Source of the DNA: Candidatus Aminicenantota bacterium
Lineage (GTDB): Bacteria > Acidobacteriota > Aminicenantia > Aminicenantales > Aminicenantaceae
DNA: 44,464 nt
Assembly: GCA_030612445.1 (NCBI GenBank)
Contig: JAUWNW010000006.1
Coordinates: forward strand, 1 to 44,464
Reading direction: 5' to 3'
Of this stretch, positions 18,279-25,885 are shown piece after piece. The notes beneath the pieces are model-generated. The model was not told where the DNA came from and did not search any database. It saw only the letters and a program-made list of their open reading frames with translations. How positions within the stretch are numbered: position 1 is the stretch's first letter; each line of letters begins with the position of its first letter. The translations under genes and the position numbers were made by a program.

Positions 18279-18291
18279 ATACTTCAAGTAT
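18279..18291 (-). promoter_or_regulatory. Inverted repeat upstream of the AAA/DUF4143 gene
   Basis: ATACTT-C-AAGTAT is a perfect 6+1+6 inverted repeat in the AT-rich upstream region of the ATPase gene, about 57 bases before the start. It could be an operator, but no regulator gene is adjacent and no clear promoter hexamers align with it. Confidence 0.25.
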
Positions 18292-18463
18292 ACAGAAAAC
18301 TTTCACCATTCTTTTCACTCTACATGTGTAGTCCTCTCAATTATTGTAAAAAAGGGAAGAATTTCTGAAACCTTGGTTGGTATATCATCTGATTTTTGAT
18401 AGAATAACGCTATGGAAAAAAAGACCGCTTAAAAGAAAAGCAGTAATAAGGAGAGAGGTTTTT

Positions 18464-18970
18464 ATGTCTAAAATTCTTATCACCTATTTCAGTAAAACCG
18501 GAAACACAAAAATCATTGGAGAGACTATCTTTAAAACTGTAGATGGCGAAAAAGTTATTAAACCGGTTAAAGAACTGCTGGATAACGAGCTTGAAGGATA
18601 CAGCCTTATCTTTATTGGGTTTCCGGTCTACTCTCACAGCATCCCTTTTCCGGTAGAAGCGGTACTTAAAAATATTCCCCCCCATAAAAAGACCGCATTT
18701 TTTTCTACTCATGGGGCACTTTCCGGAAGCCGTCTTGCTCGGGAGGCATTGGAATACGCGACTGTTATGACGTCAAAAGCAAAATTGCTGGGAACTTTTA
18801 CTTGCAGGGGAAAAGTCTCGCCTGAGGCTCTTGAAGTTCTGGAAAAATTGCCGGAGCATAAAGCCTGGGCTGAGATGGCTGCTTCAGCCGATACTCACCC
18901 GGACGAGAACGACCTGGAAGATGCTGCTTCCTTTACCAGGTGGATTATGACCCTGGCTGCCCAAGCTTAG
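18464..18970 (+). CDS. Flavodoxin-like protein
   Basis: This 168-residue protein begins ILITYFSKTGNT, the FMN phosphate-binding loop of flavodoxins. It continues with IGFPVYSHS and FFSTHGALSG, which line the flavin. The ATG at 18464 is preceded by AAGGAGAGAGG at good spacing, so I reject the longer upstream start at 18377. The C-terminal half (CRGKVSPEALEVLEK) fits the flavodoxin/nitric oxide synthase subgroup common in anaerobes. It stands at the left edge of the redox gene group and converges with the ferritin-like gene. Confidence 0.85.
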   Translation: MSKILITYFSKTGNTKIIGETIFKTVDGEKVIKPVKELLDNELEGYSLIFIGFPVYSHSIPFPVEAVLKNIPPHKKTAFFSTHGALSGSRLAREALEYATVMTSKAKLLGTFTCRGKVSPEALEVLEKLPEHKAWAEMAASADTHPDENDLEDAASFTRWIMTLAAQA

Positions 18971-19012
18971 ATTTGCCTGCAGATTTTATTTCGATATTCT
19001 GAGAATCCTTGA

Positions 19013-19534
19013 TTACCATTTGCCATCCATCTGGAATTCTGCTCCCCCTAACCAGAAACCGGAGTTGGTCACAGAATCATGCTGGGATTGTAAAAGGTCA
19101 TAATGAAATTTTTCTTCCTCTGCAATCTCTAGGAATATTTTTTTTGCTTTTGGGTCATCTGAATTAGCAGCGGCTTGCTTGAAAAAGTTAATAGCATCCG
19201 ATTCAAGCTGCATGCCGATACTCAGTGCCTGGGTGTCTACTTTGCTTTCTGAATTTTTCATCCGTTCTTTTAATTTTTCAACCAGAGGGGCTTCGCCTTC
19301 TAATTCGTGGCCTTTTACATATTTCTTCCAATCTTCACCTTCAAGGATTTGGCTGAACAACTCACTGAAGACTTCAAGGTGTCTTGTCTCTTCTTTGGCC
19401 AGAAAGCGGAACATCTTTTTCCCCTTTTCATGCTGGGTGATATCCGCTGCATGATTGAAAAACTTACGGCCGTTGATTTCCAGTAATATGGCACCTTTGA
19501 TCGCATCTTTAATTTGTTGACTTATCTCTGACAT
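19013..19534 (-). CDS. Ferritin-like diiron protein (erythrin/rubrerythrin-related, no rubredoxin domain)
   Basis: This 173-residue four-helix protein has two ExxH-type diiron motifs: E19 and EETRH (48-52) in the first half, EEEKFH in the second. It resembles rubrerythrin-family peroxidases without a rubredoxin tail. AGGAG lies before the ATG at 19534; the upstream ATG at 19540 directly abuts that site and is less likely. The ending FWLGGAEFQMDGKW is typical of the group. It probably acts on peroxide or stores iron in the anaerobe's oxygen defence. Confidence 0.8.
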   Translation of the reverse strand: MSEISQQIKDAIKGAILLEINGRKFFNHAADITQHEKGKKMFRFLAKEETRHLEVFSELFSQILEGEDWKKYVKGHELEGEAPLVEKLKERMKNSESKVDTQALSIGMQLESDAINFFKQAAANSDDPKAKKIFLEIAEEEKFHYDLLQSQHDSVTNSGFWLGGAEFQMDGKW

Positions 19535-19564
19535 AAGCATCTCCTAATAAAAAATATTTTCCAC

Positions 19565-19660
19565 TTAAAAGCTTAAAATGAGCCTAAGGTTGGCTGCAGC
19601 CTTTTTGTATTTCTTTAACTCCAGCTAAGACTTCAACAATGTTTCCGCAACCCTAGGTGG
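19565..19660 (-). pseudogene. Mosaic scrap of rubrerythrin and desulfoferrodoxin sequence
   Basis: 19565-19593 matches 21530-21558 (the 3' end of rubrerythrin) at 25 of 29 positions. 19626-19654 matches 22431-22459 (the 5' part of desulfoferrodoxin) at 28 of 29. Read on the minus strand it gives CGNIVEVL and then, after an in-frame stop, AHFKLL. It is not a gene. It looks like debris from an earlier copy or rearrangement of the rubrerythrin-desulfoferrodoxin pair. Confidence 0.65.
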
Positions 19661-19744
19661 TTGCAGCTAATGCCTAACTTTAATTAAATCAGGCAGTTGA
19701 ATCCGATGGCGAAACATACACACGAGTACTAAGTTCTTTATCTA

Positions 19745-19930
19745 TCATAAATAGTCCGTTTCCCTTATTACCTGCTCCATTTCTTCCTTGTATTGTACCA
19801 TAAACCAATTTGCAAAACCCGGGAGACCTGCATTTGTACTAGGCGCAGACATTGACATATACAAATATGCTGAGTACATCTCTTTGTTTATCTCTTCATT
19901 TAGTGCTTCTTTCATTTTTTTACTTAACAT
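19745..19930 (-). pseudogene. Truncated non-heme ferritin (first 61 residues)
   Basis: The product starts MLSKKMKEALNEEINKEMYS and continues through LPGFANWFMVQYKEEMEQ, which is helix A and the start of helix B of bacterial ferritin (FtnA). It stops at residue 61, whereas the family has about 170. Ligands from the later helices are absent, so iron oxidation and cage assembly are not expected. It follows peroxiredoxin by 16 bases on the same strand, and decayed redox-gene scraps lie downstream. Confidence 0.75.
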
Positions 19931-19946
19931 TTTTCATCATACCACT

Positions 19947-20615
19947 TTACAATTTTTTGTGACATAACCACCAGTCAAAGCACTCTATTTCCCCTTTCTT
20001 GGCAGATTCCAGCCTTTTCTTTGCAGTTTTTTCGTCACTGGCAGGAGGAACGATAACGTGATCGCCTACGATTTCATTTTCCGGCCAGTTCGCCGGCATC
20101 GCCACTTTGTTCTCATCAACGATCTGAAGACCCTTAATCATCCGGAGTATTTCATCCATGTTCCTTCCCAACTCCTGCGGATAGTATAGCATGGCTCTCA
20201 TTATGCCCTTAGAGTCAACAATGAATACTGCTCTGACTGTATTTGTTCCCTTTCCAGGATGAACAATTCCAAGCTTGCCAGCAACCTTACCTGTATCGTC
20301 AGCTATCACTGGGAATTTGATCTCCACGTCCAATTTGTCCTTTATCCACTCCACCCACTTTATATGGCTAAAGACCTGGTCGATACTAAGTCCGATTAGC
20401 TCCGTGCCAAGCTTTTTAAACTTGTTGTATCTTTTCTGGAACGCTACGAATTCCGTCGTGCATACTGGTGTAAAGTCAGCGGGATGGCTGAACAGAACAA
20501 ACCATTTTTCGCTAAAATCACTTGGCAGCCTCATTTTGCCGTGGGTAGTCTTTACCTCAAACTCAGGAAACTTTTCCCCGAGTAACGGCATTCCAATTTC
20601 CTTGTTTTCTTCCAT
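19947..20615 (-). CDS. Peroxiredoxin, 1-Cys/PrxA-like (Prx6 group)
   Basis: This 222-residue peroxide reductase has peroxidatic C52 in [12 protein letters not shown]. The long C-terminal arm ends [11 protein letters not shown] with C212 and C218. This arrangement is close to archaeal and anaerobe thioredoxin peroxidases of the Prx6 group, in which a C-terminal cysteine takes part in resolution. Length is normal. It is encoded within the minus-strand oxygen-defence genes, with the ferritin stub directly downstream. Confidence 0.93.
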   Translation of the reverse strand: MEENKEIGMPLLGEKFPEFEVKTTHGKMRLPSDFSEKWFVLFSHPADFTPVCTTEFVAFQKRYNKFKKLGTELIGLSIDQVFSHIKWVEWIKDKLDVEIKFPVIADDTGKVAGKLGIVHPGKGTNTVRAVFIVDSKGIMRAMLYYPQELGRNMDEILRMIKGLQIVDENKVAMPANWPENEIVGDHVIVPPASDEKTAKKRLESAKKGEIECFDWWLCHKKL

Positions 20616-20710
20616 ATTTATTCTCCTTTTTTTTAATATATTTTATTTTATTTTTCACACAATCCTTGGCATTCCAGCATCCCCTTACCTTCTATTCTGT
20701 CAGCACAACA

Positions 20711-21460
20711 TTAGCTGGAGATAAAAGGGCTGGCATTTGGGTCCATTGGATTTATTCGTGATGCAAGAGAAAACAGGAATGGATAGCTTTTTTTAAGGTG
20801 CTCGGTATAAGCGATCCATATGCTGGTGATCTGGGAAAAAGCGCGTTTCATATCAATGCCTATATGTTCGTAATCCTCTTTAGCAAGAACTTTTAAATTG
20901 TCCCCTCTAAGAACCAATTCTTCTGTAAGATGAAAAACTGCCCAGAGAAAGTCTGTAAAGCTTTCATGTTCGAGCAGGTTAGGATTTTCCAACAATCGCA
21001 GCAGGAAGGAACGCTTGTCAATAAGAAAGTCGCGGAGTTCGCACAATTTATTTTCTTCAATTTTAATTTCATAAGAAAATTCTTGGGCAGCGGTAATTGC
21101 GGTCTTAAAGTCTTTTTTTGTCCATTGGGGCGAAATATTCAGTTTTTTTTCTAACTTTTCAGCATTATGTACAAAACTCGAAAACTTTTTAAGCAGGTCC
21201 AGCCCGACTTCACTGAAAAATGTTCCAATGACCATATTCAACTTATTCATTTTAGCCTGTTTATCTCTGTGAGTAAGGATTCGTTCTATGATAATAACAA
21301 CTAATAATACATCCAGGAAAAGAAAGCCAATGTCCCCGAGCATGTAAATAAAAATGTGGTGAGAGTCATGGAAAATAAGATAATGTATTGTGTATGTCAG
21401 AGCAGAGGCAGAAATTAAGATAAGGCATAAATTTGTCGTCCATGTAAAATATTTTTTCAT
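20711..21460 (-). CDS. Uncharacterised membrane protein with two N-terminal helices
   Basis: This 249-residue protein has hydrophobic segments at about 8-30 and 38-60, then a long charged, mostly helical cytoplasmic part (HNAEKLEKKL, LRDFLIDKRSFLLRLLENP). I do not recognise a catalytic motif. Similar proteins may exist in anaerobes, but I cannot name a family. It sits between peroxiredoxin and rubrerythrin on the same strand with about 50-95 bases to each, so it may belong to the oxidative-stress regulon. Confidence 0.6.
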   Translation of the reverse strand: MKKYFTWTTNLCLILISASALTYTIHYLIFHDSHHIFIYMLGDIGFLFLDVLLVVIIIERILTHRDKQAKMNKLNMVIGTFFSEVGLDLLKKFSSFVHNAEKLEKKLNISPQWTKKDFKTAITAAQEFSYEIKIEENKLCELRDFLIDKRSFLLRLLENPNLLEHESFTDFLWAVFHLTEELVLRGDNLKVLAKEDYEHIGIDMKRAFSQITSIWIAYTEHLKKSYPFLFSLASRINPMDPNASPFISS

Positions 21461-21515
21461 TTAAAAAGTATAGGGCCTGATCCCGGAGAAAAGGTATCAG
21501 GACAAGATAATTTCT

Positions 21516-22091
21516 TCACCAGTTTTCTATTAAAAGCTCAAAATAAGCCTGAGGATGGGCGCAGGCAGGGCACTCATCCGGTGCTTCTTCGCCTTCATGT
21601 ATATAACCGCAGTTGTTGCACTTCCACCGTACTATATTATTCCGCTTGAAAACTTTGTTTTTTTCGATGTTTTCCAAAAGTCCCAAGTATCTTTTTTCGT
21701 GTTGTTTTTCCGCTACAGCTATTGACCTCATTACTTCTGCAATTTCAGGAAATCCTTCTTCATCTGCGACTCTGGCAAAATCAGGGTACATGGAAGTGTG
21801 TTCATGATTTTCGCCGGCTGCAGCTGCTTTCAGGTTTTCAGCTGTGCTTCCAATAACTCCAGCAGGAAATGATGCTGAGATTTCAGCTTCTCCGCCTTCC
21901 AGAAATTTAAACAACCTCTTGGCGTGTTCTTTTTCATTGTCGGCTGTTTCTTGAAAAATATGGGAAATTTGGACATAGCCTTCCTTTTTTGCTTTAGAGG
22001 CAAAATAATCATAACGATTTCTTGCCTGCGATTCACCTGCAAAAGCAGTTAGAATGTTCTTTTCCGTTTGAGTTCCTTTTAAATTGTTCAT
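21516..22091 (-). CDS. rbr: Rubrerythrin
   Basis: This NAD(P)H-linked peroxidase of anaerobes has 191 residues. The N-terminal diiron four-helix domain carries E20 and ETADNEKEH (48-56) and a second pair in AEKQHEKRY. The C-terminal rubredoxin domain has CNNCG and CPAC. Reduced rubredoxin (22507-22665) is the likely electron donor. It lies 24 bases after desulfoferrodoxin in a minus-strand run of oxygen-defence genes. Its 3' end is partly duplicated at 19565-19593. Confidence 0.95.
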   Translation of the reverse strand: MNNLKGTQTEKNILTAFAGESQARNRYDYFASKAKKEGYVQISHIFQETADNEKEHAKRLFKFLEGGEAEISASFPAGVIGSTAENLKAAAAGENHEHTSMYPDFARVADEEGFPEIAEVMRSIAVAEKQHEKRYLGLLENIEKNKVFKRNNIVRWKCNNCGYIHEGEEAPDECPACAHPQAYFELLIENW

Positions 22092-22115
22092 TTTTATTTC
22101 TCATTACTTATGATA

Positions 22116-22490
22116 TTAAGCTTTCCACAAGCCGTGGATAGAGCAGTATTCCCGGGCTTGAACTTCTTCGGGGCCTATGCCAAATTCTGCTTCTGGCTGA
22201 TCGCCTGGATTTAAAAATTTGCGGTAAACTTGGCCATTAGCCATAACCTCAATCCATTCAATATAATGTCCCTCTACCATGGGATGAGCAACTGAGCCTA
22301 CTTTTACTTTTATGCCTTTTTCTGTTCTTTCCACAACCGGAACATGTTTTTCATTGCCCTGGTCTTCTTTTTTTTCTATTTGTAGAATCATCCGCTGGCC
22401 GCAGCATGTGAAGATTCCTTGTGCTCCATGTAAGACTTCAACAATGTTTCCGCAGCCCTCGCATTTGTAAACTTGAAATCTTTCTGTCAT
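22116..22490 (-). CDS. dfx: Desulfoferrodoxin (two-iron superoxide reductase)
   Basis: This 124-residue protein reduces superoxide to peroxide without making oxygen. The N-terminal desulforedoxin centre has C10, C13, C29 and C30. The catalytic centre has H49, H69, H75, C116 and H119 (motifs [18 protein letters not shown] and EYCSIHGLW). All ligands are present. The rubredoxin gene upstream (16 bases) and rubrerythrin downstream form the standard superoxide-to-water route. Part of its 5' region is duplicated at 19626-19654. Confidence 0.96.
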   Translation of the reverse strand: MTERFQVYKCEGCGNIVEVLHGAQGIFTCCGQRMILQIEKKEDQGNEKHVPVVERTEKGIKVKVGSVAHPMVEGHYIEWIEVMANGQVYRKFLNPGDQPEAEFGIGPEEVQAREYCSIHGLWKA

Positions 22491-22506
22491 TTTTCTCTCC
22501 CTTTAT

Positions 22507-22665
22507 TTATGCTTCCTCGAAAGAATCTTTGTCAGCGCCGCAAACAGGGCATACCCAGTCATCGGCCAGGTCTTCAAAGGCGGTCCCGGGATCGATTCCA
22601 TTATCAGGATCACCCGTTTCCGGATTGTAAATATAACCGCAGACCATACACTTAAACATTTTCAT
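22507..22665 (-). CDS. rub: Rubredoxin
   Basis: This 52-residue one-iron electron carrier has CMVCGY at residues 6-11 and CPVCGA at 39-44, the four iron ligands, plus the conserved [10 protein letters not shown] loop. An AAGGAGG site lies about 6 bases before the ATG. An in-frame ATG two codons later is also possible. It is placed between flavin reductase and desulfoferrodoxin, so it probably passes electrons from the flavoprotein to desulfoferrodoxin and rubrerythrin. Confidence 0.93.
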   Translation of the reverse strand: MKMFKCMVCGYIYNPETGDPDNGIDPGTAFEDLADDWVCPVCGADKDSFEEA

Positions 22666-22677
22666 TTTTTTCCTCCT

Positions 22678-23196
22678 TTATTTTTTTTTATCATTCTTTA
22701 TATATGTGGGGGCATTTTTGGATGCTTTCCCCTTTTTTACTTGATGGTAATACGCATAAGTAAGCGGTTCTCCTGCTTGGAGTGTTTGGGCGTCAATAAG
22801 TTTTCCGACAAATGCAACATGAGTGCCAGCATCCATTTCCCCGACAACTTCACATTCTAAATACCCAAGAGTATTTGAAGTAACGATTGGTGTGCCTGTC
22901 CTGCCAATTTTATGATCTATATCCTTAAATTTATCTATGTCCCTACCGGATTTAAAGCCGAAATGGCCTATAAACTGCATGGGACTATTCTGGTCCAAAA
23001 TAGAAATTGAAAATACTCCGCTCTCTTTGATGTATTGGTAAGTTAGATTTTCTTTATTGATACAGATTAGAATTTTTATGGGATCAGCTGTTACCTGCAT
23101 TACGGTATTAGCGATCTGTCCGTTGTGTTTATCTCCATTTTTGGAACTAATGATATACAAACCATAACTTAGTTTAAATAAAGTTGTGATATCCAT
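22678..23196 (-). CDS. Flavin reductase domain protein (flavoredoxin/Hrb-type)
   Basis: This 172-residue FMN-binding protein belongs to the flavin reductase-like family. It opens with KLSYGLYIISSKNGDKHNGQ, and the middle has a FSISILDQ pattern. In anaerobes this domain is often fused to, or adjacent to, rubredoxin (Hrb), where it reduces it with NAD(P)H. Here the rubredoxin follows 12 bases downstream as a separate gene. Its start overlaps the end of perR by one base (23196), so it is co-transcribed with its likely regulator. Confidence 0.87.
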   Translation of the reverse strand: MDITTLFKLSYGLYIISSKNGDKHNGQIANTVMQVTADPIKILICINKENLTYQYIKESGVFSISILDQNSPMQFIGHFGFKSGRDIDKFKDIDHKIGRTGTPIVTSNTLGYLECEVVGEMDAGTHVAFVGKLIDAQTLQAGEPLTYAYYHQVKKGKASKNAPTYIKNDKKK

Positions 23197-23609
23197 TATT
23201 TGCTCCCTTTTTTAAGGCAGTCTTTACATATGCCTTTAAAATAGCCGTGCAATTCAGTTATTTTATGCCCTTCCACCTCACCTTCCTTAAAATAAGCACA
23301 TTTAATGTCTAGGTCAATTATTTTTTTGCATTTTTTACAGAAAAAATGATGGTGAGGAGCTGTATTGCGATCAAAATGTACCTCTGAACCGGTTATAAAT
23401 AAGGGATTTAAAAGCCCTTTTTCCTTAAAGATATTCAAAGTATTGTATACGGAAGTTCTAGATAGGGTAGGGACCTTCTTCTCCAAAGATTTAAATATTG
23501 CTTCTGCTGTAGGATGAAATCTATTCCTTTCAAGGTAATCTAATATATTTAACCTGACATAAGTAGGCTTAATCCCTTTTTCCTGCAAGGTATTTTTAAT
23601 TGATTCCAT
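23196..23609 (-). CDS. perR: Fur-family peroxide regulator, PerR-like
   Basis: This 137-residue metalloregulator (from the ATG at 23609) has a winged-helix N-terminus (TLSRTSVYNTLNIFKEKGLL). The metal-binding half has the H86-H87-H88 run followed by C91 and C94, with a second zinc pair at C128 and C131. The start is set by the position of the promoter and operator; the longer frame from 23663 would include them. A PerR box lies 3 bases upstream, implying autoregulation together with the flavin reductase-rubredoxin-desulfoferrodoxin-rubrerythrin genes downstream. PerR rather than Fur or Zur is favoured by the box and neighbours. Confidence 0.85.
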   Translation of the reverse strand: MESIKNTLQEKGIKPTYVRLNILDYLERNRFHPTAEAIFKSLEKKVPTLSRTSVYNTLNIFKEKGLLNPLFITGSEVHFDRNTAPHHHFFCKKCKKIIDLDIKCAYFKEGEVEGHKITELHGYFKGICKDCLKKGSK

Positions 23610-23611
23610 AT

Positions 23612-23626
23612 TTATAATCATTACAA
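23612..23626 (-). promoter_or_regulatory. PerR box over the perR transcription start
   Basis: On the minus strand the sequence is TTGTAATGATTATAA, which matches the PerR consensus TTATAATnATTATAA at all defined positions but one. It sits immediately before the perR start codon and covers the transcription start predicted from the promoter at 23631-23660, so bound PerR would block initiation. Confidence 0.75.
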
Positions 23627-23630
23627 TTAT

Positions 23631-23660
23631 ATAATATATACAATTAATTTCTTTTGTCAA
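23631..23660 (-). promoter_or_regulatory. perR operon promoter
   Basis: A consensus -35 TTGACA (23655-23660) and -10 TATTAT (23631-23636) are separated by 18 bases on the minus strand. The predicted start near 23624 leaves a leader of about 15 bases before the perR ATG. Confidence 0.6.
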
Positions 23661-23782
23661 CAAAATAATTGCAAAATTTGAAAAAAAATGCTGGACTCTT
23701 AATTTTTACTTTTTGCCTGCTGAATATTCTTTTGATTTTATCCGAGTTTTCTGATAGTATATGTATGATTAAGGAGGTAAAT

Positions 23783-24511
23783 ATGAAGAAAAAGACGCTT
23801 AGACCCAGTAAAATTATCCTATTAACATTTTTTATTTTTACACTTTTTTCCGCTTTTGCTCAGGCTGACGAGATTAAGCCGGTATCCTTACTCCAGGATA
23901 TGCCGGATTTTACCCTGCCTGTTTATCAGGGAGGGGAATTAACTATCTCTCAATTAGAGGGGAAGAATGTTCTTATTGTTTTCCCCCGAGGATTTGCGGC
24001 AAAGGACCACTGGTGCCATGTTTGTAATTATCAGTATGCGGATTTGGTTGAGCTTGAAAAGAAAAAGCAGCTTAGGGAAAAACTTGATTTGGAAATTTTA
24101 GTTGTGCTCTCTTACAACCAAGATGTGGTAAAAGAATGGGTAAAGGCCTTTCAGGATCAGTTTGTTGATATAGATAACTGGAAAAATCCCCCCGAGCCGG
24201 AAAAGCTTGATGAAAAGCAAAAGCGGAGGGTAGAGCGTATGCGGAAGCTGTTTCCTAAAAAATATATGTATAAAAAAGGAAAAGTCCCAACCCCTTTTCC
24301 CATACTCGTTGATGGCGAAAGAACAGTTTCTAAAGGGCTGGGTATATTTTCTACTGATTGGAACGGCAGCAAAATAGAGCAGAATATTCCCACAGTCTTT
24401 ATTCTGGATAAGAAAGGGACCGTTCAGTTCAAGTATATCAGCCAAAACACATTTGACCGTCCGGGCGCTGAATATCTGATGAAATTTATCAGCAGGTTAA
24501 ATAAGGAATAG
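23783..24511 (+). CDS. Exported redoxin-family protein (thioredoxin-like peroxiredoxin)
   Basis: This 242-residue protein has a signal peptide ending near FAQA-DE (residue 28). The thioredoxin fold carries a CxxC (C78, C81 in WCHVC) where AhpC/TSA proteins have the peroxidatic cysteine, plus a later IPTVFILDKKG strand. It probably reduces peroxides or disulfides outside the cytoplasm. AAGGAGG is 5 bases before the ATG at 23783, so I reject the longer frame from 23669. It is divergent from perR. Its last 63 bases and 14 bases beyond are duplicated at 27781-27857. Confidence 0.82.
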   Translation: MKKKTLRPSKIILLTFFIFTLFSAFAQADEIKPVSLLQDMPDFTLPVYQGGELTISQLEGKNVLIVFPRGFAAKDHWCHVCNYQYADLVELEKKKQLREKLDLEILVVLSYNQDVVKEWVKAFQDQFVDIDNWKNPPEPEKLDEKQKRRVERMRKLFPKKYMYKKGKVPTPFPILVDGERTVSKGLGIFSTDWNGSKIEQNIPTVFILDKKGTVQFKYISQNTFDRPGAEYLMKFISRLNKE

Positions 24512-24525
24512 TTTATCCCAGGATT
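24449..24525. repeat. Direct repeat copy 1: 3' end of the redoxin gene
   Basis: This segment of 77 bases is repeated at 27781-27857 in the same orientation with few mismatches and one small indel in the non-coding end. The two copies bracket the whole FAD/Fe-S dehydrogenase region. Confidence 0.85.
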
Positions 24526-24675
24526 ATCAACAAACCTGAACTAATTACGAGTACATTCTTTATTTATCCAGTTAAAACATTTTTGTAAACTTTAAGCAAG
24601 AATGCCTACTTGAATTATAGAGATAGTGTAGCATAATTTAAAATTGTATTGTATTATTCGCTAAGGAGTGTGAGA

Positions 24676-25794
24676 ATGACTAAATTTAACAGTAAAAATA
24701 GAGAATGGCTGGAAGAAAAATTCGCTGAAAGAGCAAATTTTAACCCGACAGAAAGGCTGCTTTATAGCCATGATATTGCAGCCATGCCCAATCTTTTCAG
24801 GCCTCTGATTGGAAAGACTGTGCCGGATGCAGTAGTCCAGCCTGAAAGCGAAAAAGAGCTGATTGCGCTTGTAGCCTGGGCATCTAAAAATAAAATCCCA
24901 CTTGTTCCCAGGGGTAAAGGGTCTTCAGGGTATGGAGGCATTATACCCACACGAAAAGGTATTGTTATTGATTTTTACCGTATGAAACGAGTCGTTTCCA
25001 TTGATAAGGAAAAAGAACTTGTAACAATTGAACCGGGAATAACCTGGGAGCAGTTGGATAAGAAATTAAAGCCAAAAGGCCTGGTAATCCGCCTTTATCC
25101 CACCAGCTATCCATCCTCTTCTGCCGGAGGCTGGCTTGCACAGGGAGGGGCAGGTATCGGGTCCTATGAATACGGGTGGTTTTCAGATAATGTTGAAAGC
25201 GCCCGCATCGTTCTTCCTGACGGTAAAGTCAAGGATATTTCCGGGAAGAAACTTGAAGTGGTAGCAGATGCTGAAGGTACGACTGGGATTTTAAGCCAGC
25301 TGACTGTCAGGGTGCAAAAACTTTCTAATATCAAGGTTACTGCTTTCGCTTGCCCAGATGCTTATGCTATTACCAGGATATTCCAGGAATTGATTGACCA
25401 AAAACTCCCGATCTGGTCGCTTATTTTTATTAATCCTCGTATGGCAGAAATGAAAAACCGGGCACCGGCCCGAACCCATCACGGGCATCCGGTTGAAAGC
25501 AAGATAATCCTACCTGCTGCTTACATTGCCACCCTTGCCTTCAGAGAGAAGGACCGGGAAGTAGTCGGGGACAAGCTTCCTAAGATTATCAAAAAATGTG
25601 AAGGTGAGATTCTAAGCCAAACAATCGCAGACCATGAATGGGAAAACCGCTTTAAATTAATGATAGTCAAGCGTCTTGGTCCATCTCTTGTGCCTGCGGA
25701 AGTTGTGGTTCCCCTGGATAAGCTGGGAGATTTGATGGAGGAGATCGAAAAAAAAAATCAACCAGCCTGTAGTAAAAGAAGGGGTCATCATTAA
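24676..25794 (+). CDS. FAD-binding oxidase domain (GlcD-like), 5' half of a split FAD/Fe-S dehydrogenase
   Basis: This 372-residue frame holds the PCMH-type FAD domain: the LVPRGKGSSGYGG loop and GGAGIGSYEYGWFSDNVES, then the oxidase cap. AAGGAG lies 7 bases before the ATG at 24676, so I prefer it over 24649. The frame ends shortly after an A10 run (25748-25757). Removing one A continues the protein smoothly into the next frame, giving a single polypeptide of about 1,027 residues with FAD and Fe-S parts, a known dehydrogenase layout for 2-hydroxy acids such as lactate or glycolate. Either an assembly or sequencing error, a real mutation, or polymerase slippage is possible. Confidence 0.82.
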   Translation: MTKFNSKNREWLEEKFAERANFNPTERLLYSHDIAAMPNLFRPLIGKTVPDAVVQPESEKELIALVAWASKNKIPLVPRGKGSSGYGGIIPTRKGIVIDFYRMKRVVSIDKEKELVTIEPGITWEQLDKKLKPKGLVIRLYPTSYPSSSAGGWLAQGGAGIGSYEYGWFSDNVESARIVLPDGKVKDISGKKLEVVADAEGTTGILSQLTVRVQKLSNIKVTAFACPDAYAITRIFQELIDQKLPIWSLIFINPRMAEMKNRAPARTHHGHPVESKIILPAAYIATLAFREKDREVVGDKLPKIIKKCEGEILSQTIADHEWENRFKLMIVKRLGPSLVPAEVVVPLDKLGDLMEEIEKKNQPACSKRRGHH

Positions 25795-25885
25795 AGCAGG
25801 CAAAGATGGAAATCCAGAAGCTGTTATTCTGGGCTTTATTCCCAGTGACCAGCGAAAGTTTTCCTATAACTTTGTCTTCGGGCTG

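Noticed and set aside
23669-23782. Longer start of the exported redoxin
   Set aside because: The upstream part runs through the perR promoter region and lacks a ribosome site, while AAGGAGG sits right before the ATG at 23783, which begins a proper signal peptide.
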